A stretch of 25,362 nt of DNA from Moniliella sp. 'wahieum'. Taxonomy: Eukaryota > Basidiomycota > Moniliellomycetes > Moniliellales > Moniliellaceae. The stretch lies in contig RSEE01000190.1 in assembly GCA_003971905.1 (NCBI GenBank), positions 1 through 25,362 of the forward strand, read 5' to 3'. The notes beneath the pieces are model-generated. The model was given only the letters and a program-made list of their open reading frames with translations. It did no database searches and was not told the DNA's origin. Positions 20,888-25,362 of this stretch are shown here, one piece after another; within the stretch, counting starts at the first letter, position 1, and each line of letters starts with the position of its first letter. Both the position numbers and the translations under genes were made by a program.

Positions 20888-23023
20888 ATGCTGCTGAGCC
20901 CGCTGGCGCCGGCGCCGGCGTACGCGCACACGCCCTCGGGGTTGGACGGCATCCCCCCGGCGCTCGAGGCAGAGGTACGTGTGTACGCTTGCCGTCTGAT
21001 CCAAGCGGCAGCCATGGCGCTGCACCAGTCGCAGCGCGCGGCAGCACTGGCCCAGATCCTATTCCAGCGCTTCTTTGCCGTCTCGTCGCTGCGCAGCTTC
21101 AGCGTTGCCCCCACGGCGGCGGCTGCGCTCCTGCTCGCATCCAAGCTCGACGACTCCAGTGCGCACACGTGACCTCCTCCATGTGTTCCACTTTGCCCTC
21201 CAGCGCGATGCGCATCGCGCCCGCCTCACCCCGGGCCCACGCGATCGGCACCCTCGCTTCGCTCCGTACGCGTGCGCGTGGGGTGCGCGTGATGCTGGTG
21301 TCCACCACGCCACGCGTCCCACACGTCCCACACGCTCCCCCTGTCCGCCCGCCCCAGGCCCAGTCCACCGACTCGGACACCGCTTTCATCTGGTCCCCAC
21401 CGCGGTGCGCCGAGGGCGCGTACGTGGCGCAACAGGAAGAGGTGGTGGTGGCGGAGATGCAGTTGCTCAAGCGGCTTGGGTTCCGGACGGACGTCACGTT
21501 GCCCTACAACACGCTGGCTACGTACCTCCAACTCTTGGGGCTTACCGATGCCCAACGCTTCCCCCGGCGCAGCGCAGATGGCTTGGGCCGTGGTGAATGA
21601 TGCGTATGTCGCCTCCCTTTTCTTCTCTTCTGTTTTGTTCTTTGGTTTTAAGTACCCTTTCTCCTACCTTGCCTCTCCCTCGCTTTGCTTCGCCTCACTT
21701 TGCATTGCTTTGCTTGGCCTCACTCGCCTGGGTACACCTTTCCTTTCCTTTCCTTTCCTTTCCTTTCCTTTTCCTTTCCTTTCCTTTCCTTTCCTTTCCT
21801 TTCCTTTCCTTTCCTTTCCTTCCTTTCCTTTCCTTTTCCTTTCCTTTCCTTTCCTTTCCTTTCCTTTCCTTTCTTTCTTTCCTTTTCCTTTCCTTTCCTT
21901 TCCTTTCCTTTCCTTTCTTTCCTTTCCTTTCCTTTCCTTTCCTTTCCTTTTTCCTTTCCTTTCCTTTCCTTTCCTTTCCTTTCCTTTCCTTTCCTTTTCC
22001 TTTCCTTTCCTTTCCTTTTCCTTTCTTCTTTCGCGCTCCCTGACGCAGATTACAAACCCCCGTTTACTGCCTCTTCCGCGCCCACCCATCGCCGTGCTGC
22101 ATCTACTTGACTGCACTCTACCCGCCACCTGGATGTCCTGCCCCGACCCTATCTCCGACCCTACCCCTGACCCTGCCAGCGTGCCTACCGCGTCCCCTTC
22201 CCCCACGACGCCAATACCCACACCGTCACCGTCACCGCCGATGCACTGCCCCCGCCCACGCCGCCACCGCCACTACCGCCGTGCCGAAGCCGGCGCTGGT
22301 CGCGCACCCACGCCCGAGCGCCGACGACAAATTGGCTTACCGTACCACCCTGCACCGTGGTTCGCGCTCCTGGACGTGGACGAGGGGGAACTACGTACGA
22401 TCTTTGCCCATCTGTTGTACCTCTACGATTCTCACCCGCTCCTTTGCCTCCTCGCCCTCCCATCCCCGTCCCGGTGCCCTCTCCGCTCACGCACCCGGCC
22501 CAGCTTCCCTCTGCTCACACCCACACCCACGCCCACACGCAAAGGCTCGGAGATCGATCGAGAGCGGGACAGGGACGGGGAAGGGACATCGCGCAGCCCA
22601 CGCACTAGCTTCCTCTCGCACGGCGTCGTGCGCCCTACGCGAGCGCGACAGCGACAGCGGCAGCGATAGCGATAGCGAACCGCGATGTCCGACCCGGTCC
22701 AGCTCAGTCCACCACAACACAACCACAAACCAACCCCACGGTCTCAGCCTCGGCCCAGGCTCAGCCCCAGGCTCAGCTCCAGCGCAACACAAGCGCAAGG
22801 TAGCGGCACCAGGTTGGATGTGGGCGCGGTTCGGGTTGGAGCGATAATGAGGACTCGGACGAAGGGGTAGCGCTGGACCGGTGGGCGCGGTTGGCGGCTC
22901 AGTACGGTTTGGCCAGTCGCGTGCGGGACGAGTGGGGCGGTATGGTGACGTTTTGCCCAAGATCGCGCGGTGGTGGTGGAGTATGCGGCGCTGGTGGCTG
23001 CCTGCCTGATGTTTCCGACTTAG
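20888..23023 (+). CDS. Cyclin L-like cyclin, spliced, with frameshifts
   Basis: The protein is a cyclin of the transcription/splicing class, which activates a CDK in the nucleus. I prefer the ATG at 20888 (MLLSPLAPAPAY); another in-frame ATG is at 20801. The first cyclin box begins with TPSGLDGIPPALEAEV (from 20930) and continues ILFQRFFAVSSLRSFSV, ASKLDDS, then after a shift RTRDLLHVFH. The next block is VVVAEMQLLKRLGF with LPYNTLATYLQLLGL (about 21437-21545). After the intron (21604-22048) come NDALQTPVYCLF and CCIYLTALYPP, and then LPYHPAPWFALLDVDEGELR (about 22333-22395), all in the order seen in cyclin L. The tail is Arg/Ser/Asp-rich (RERDSDSGSDSDSE). The last block, LDRWARLAAQYGLASRVRDE (22872-22931), ending at the stop 23021-23023, is unfamiliar and could belong to something else. 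Frames shift near 21155, between 22120 and 22330, and near 22950. Confidence 0.75.
21604..22048 (+). other. Cyclin gene intron containing the second (TTTCC)n tract
   Basis: The donor is GC-GTATGT (intron starts at 21604) and the acceptor is GACGCAG-ATTACAAACC (intron ends at 22048). Joining AATGATGC to ATTACAAACCCCC gives NDALQTPVYCLF without any correction. This matches the NDALQTPVY motif of fungal cyclin L proteins, so both sites are well supported. The intron is 445 nt, of which 21737-22031 is pyrimidine-only. A CTGAC branch-point-like word at 22040-22044 is too close to the acceptor to be certain. Confidence 0.85.
21737..22031. repeat. (TTTCC)n pentanucleotide microsatellite, about 295 bp
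   Basis: The unit and orientation are those of the 11272-11506 tract. Interruptions include TTTTCC, CTTCC and CTTTCTTTCTTTCC. It lies inside the cyclin intron and would be a (UUUCC)n run in the pre-mRNA. Confidence 0.97.
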
Positions 23024-23663
23024 GTTCCGACGGAGGGTGCGACGAGCCGTTGGTTCGGCGGGGGGTTCGGCGTTGGGGTTGGCTTGAGGGAGACCGGCAA
23101 GTAGTACCGGCTGTTCCTCCGTATGACCCTGTACATGTACCTCCGCCTCCTACTTTCCCACTTTTTACTTTCCTTGCTTGGCTCTTTCGCCTCGCCAGCT
23201 CCCCCCCATCTGTTTCCTCTCTCTTCTTCAGGGCCCCGACCCCGACAGAGAAGAGAGCGGGAGGCCTCGAGCCTGGCGATGCGTGACGAAGGACGAAGAC
23301 TGGAGGACGGAGGGTGAACGTGGAACTAGGCCGATCCAACCACATGTTGCAAGTCGATCCAAAAGGGCGAGGCAGACCAGTCAGGCAGATAGTCAGCCTG
23401 ACTGAATTGCTCTGAATTGCTCTGAATTGCACTGATTGCACTGAATTGCCTGCTAGTTTGCATTGTCGTTTTCTCTCCCTTTTGGTGGGACAACCAAGCA
23501 ACCAACCAGAGACAGAGATAAGTTTTAAGGAGTCGGCGGTGGCGGAGAGAGCGCACGGATCAGAGTGGCCCCAATCCTTGCGATCGCCTTCGGACGGGGG
23601 TAACCCTAGCACTGCCCCCCGGCTGGCCATGTGGTTGTGGGTTGTGCGCTTGAGCGTCATACC
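23024..23663. other. Intergenic stretch before PPX1
   Basis: No gene is supported. The 302-codon minus-strand frame across it (22899-23807) overlaps two real genes and resembles nothing. The stretch holds a small tandem repeat (23399-23450) and a remnant of the dispersed repeat, AACCCTAGCACTGCC, at 23602-23616. It presumably includes the PPX1 promoter. Confidence 0.5.
23399..23450. repeat. CTCTGAATTG tandem repeat
   Basis: Five variants of the 10-bp unit (TCTGAATTGC, ACTGATTGC, ACTGAATTGC) follow each other about 215 bp upstream of the PPX1 start. Confidence 0.8.
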
Positions 23664-25362
23664 ATGAGCATGACCCCGCCAGCCCACTCGTCGCTGCCTC
23701 GGTGGCGCGTACTTGGCAGAGGCGCGTCGCGCACCTCGTCCAGCGCTGCAGCGCCCGCTCCCTAACCAGCCCAGGTCCACGCCCAGCGCGACCCCGCGCC
23801 AGCCCACCCGTCCTCCTTCTCGGCAACGACGCGGCGGACCTCGACTCGGTAGTGAGCGCGGTGGCTACGGGGTACCTCTTGACCTACTTCTCCTTTGGTC
23901 CGCCGCCGTCCGCCGCACGGTTTCCCCATTGACCAGCCCCGACCCATGGACCGCATCTACCTCCTCCGCCTCGCCCTCCGCCCCATCTTCGTTCCTGGCC
24001 GTGCCCATCGTCCAGACCGACGCGGCGAACGCGGTTCTCCGACCAAAAACCACCTGTTCCTCCGCTACGCTCTTGGTGAGCACAGCACAGGACCACTCGT
24101 GTACCTCTACGAGCTCCTTGGCCTCTACAAACCCAGGGCGACGAGGCCCACACCTGGCGCCTCAGTCGCGATGGGAACACGTAAGCTTTGCCCTGGTCGA
24201 CCATAACCGTCTCTCTCCCACTTGGGCGACGACCGTACCGTGCTCGCCATCCTCGATCACCACCAACTAGCGGGCGCACCTGCACGCCCTCTGCGCGTCG
24301 TCGAGGGCCCAGATTCGCCCCAGTCGACAGGCTCTGCGCTTCGCTCGTCGCGCTCGTCTGGGACCGAGTGGGCGCCGGAGCAGCGATCGACCTGTTCCCC
24401 CGCATCGGCAGATCGCCAGGATCGCCAGGCTCGACGGGCTTGGGCTTGACGGTACAGAGGCACCGCGGACGGTTGGCCTTGGTCGCCGCTTACTCCTTGG
24501 ACCCATCTTGCTCGACACAAAGCGCTCAAACCAGTGGCCAAGGGGGCAAGCGACGCACTGGGACCAAGTGGCGGCGCAGCTGCTCTGCCCCTCTGCCGCG
24601 CTGGCTCCTGCAGCCGAAACGCAGCTGACCCAGTCGCGCTAGACTCCACCTCGCACCCCGCTCGCCGCCCCCATCCCGTCTCTCCGCATGGGACGCCCTA
24701 GCTTCTACCCCGACGGAGGCGGGACCCGCCCCCCGAGACCGGCGGCCTCGGTCGGTGCCACTACGTCGGTTGCGCCCGTTGACCCCCCACCACCAGTACC
24801 AATACCACCAGCACCAAGACGACCTGACGCGCAGATCAGCGGCTCAAACCGGGTGGCGACAGCTGGACCAGCCAAGGCGTCAGCAGCGACAATCTTGACG
24901 CCCGCGCAGCTCCGGCGCGACTGTAAGGTAGTGGTTGCTTCGACCCATGGCCATGGGGAGGTGGTTGCAAACCGCTTGTCACCCTCTTCTTGGCCACCTT
25001 GCCCACCTCGCTAACCGCACCTGGTCTATGGCGCTGCCGGTGGCGCTGGACCGTCGTTCCCCCACCCCCTGTCCTCGGGCGGTGGTCTGCAGTATCGGAC
25101 GCGCGCTGCGCATGCCCATGCGTGGCTGACGTGGTTGGAAGACGGTAGCGTCGTTTGCGCGCGCGAAACAGGCCGACATGGTAATCGGGCTATGTTCATC
25201 GCAGTTTCCCCCTCCCGCGGGCAAACCTCCACCTTCGTCACCCACCCCGTCGCACGCTGCTCCTCGGCCCTCGACCAAAACCAAGTCCAAGTCCACACAG
25301 CACATTCGCGAACTATTCGTCCTCGCCGTCGGGTCTCGCAGCATGACGCGCAGACCACTTTG
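23664..25362 (+). CDS. Exopolyphosphatase of the DHH/PPX1 family, 3' end beyond the window
   Basis: Enzymes of this family release phosphate from the ends of inorganic polyphosphate with divalent metal ions. The start ATG is at 23664 (MSMTPPAHSSLPRW). Motif I, LLGNDAADLDSVVSAVATGY, begins about 23819 and carries the DxD metal ligands. PIVQTDAANAVLRP (about 24004) and NHLFLRYALGEHSTG follow. Motif II is VDHNRLS (24196) and motif III, AILDHHQLAG, has the DHH triplet at 24255-24263. LCASLVALVW (about 24337) fits the GSCASLV motif of the family. A DHHA2-like part includes LTPAQLRRDCKVV near 24895. The last frame, reading QHIRELFVLAVGSRS, is open to the window edge. The frame changes near 23690-23720, about 23930-24060, at the CCC near 24217, and later. 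All motifs are intact, so the gene is probably functional and the shifts are assembly errors. Confidence 0.85.

Noticed and set aside
22899..23807. A 302-codon minus-strand frame
   Set aside because: It overlaps the cyclin tail and the PPX1 start and resembles nothing known.

Overview
This window looks like nuclear DNA of a fungus, most likely a basidiomycete. The evidence is the gene content: an Exo84 exocyst subunit, a cyclin L-like cyclin, a DHH exopolyphosphatase of PPX1 type and a Yap-like bZIP factor with the NRIAQREFRQRK basic region. A canonical GTATGT...CAG intron and a Ty3-like pol fragment agree with this. I cannot name the genus. The few introns and GC-rich codons of the conserved genes would fit Ustilaginomycotina or a similar group, but that is a guess.

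Left part, about 1 to 9.8 kb: visibly lower GC, no recognisable gene and no long sensible reading frame. It holds structured repeats: a perfect 121-bp inverted repeat with a 62-bp spacer (507-810), a 21-bp tandem repeat (936-1010), palindrome clusters (4211-4256), a GC-rich double hairpin (5190-5230) followed by a tandem repeat (5245-5334), and two copies of a dispersed element (56-115 and 5676-5734). Between about 8.75 and 10.6 kb on the minus strand there are coding-like fragments that I do not recognise; the best is a probably spliced gene at 9899-10622.

Right part, about 11.2 kb to the end: GC-rich and gene-dense. In order it holds a (TTTCC)n tract, an (AAGACC)n tract, a bZIP transcription factor gene (minus), a 5'-truncated Ty3-like RNase H/integrase fragment (plus), EXO84 (minus), a cyclin L-like gene (plus) and PPX1 (plus, running off the window). 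EXO84 and the cyclin gene are divergent and share a short promoter with two CACGTG boxes. The cyclin gene has a 445-nt intron made largely of a second (TTTCC)n tract, with precise splice sites that restore a conserved cyclin motif.

Every conserved gene in the right part changes reading frame several times, usually by one base and often at a short homopolymer, while keeping conserved sequence and codon bias on both sides. The simplest reading is uncorrected indels in the assembly rather than five dead genes. The gene coordinates below are therefore spans that join several frames. The genes serve unrelated housekeeping roles (transcription, secretion, mRNA synthesis or splicing, polyphosphate turnover); I see no operon-like system.
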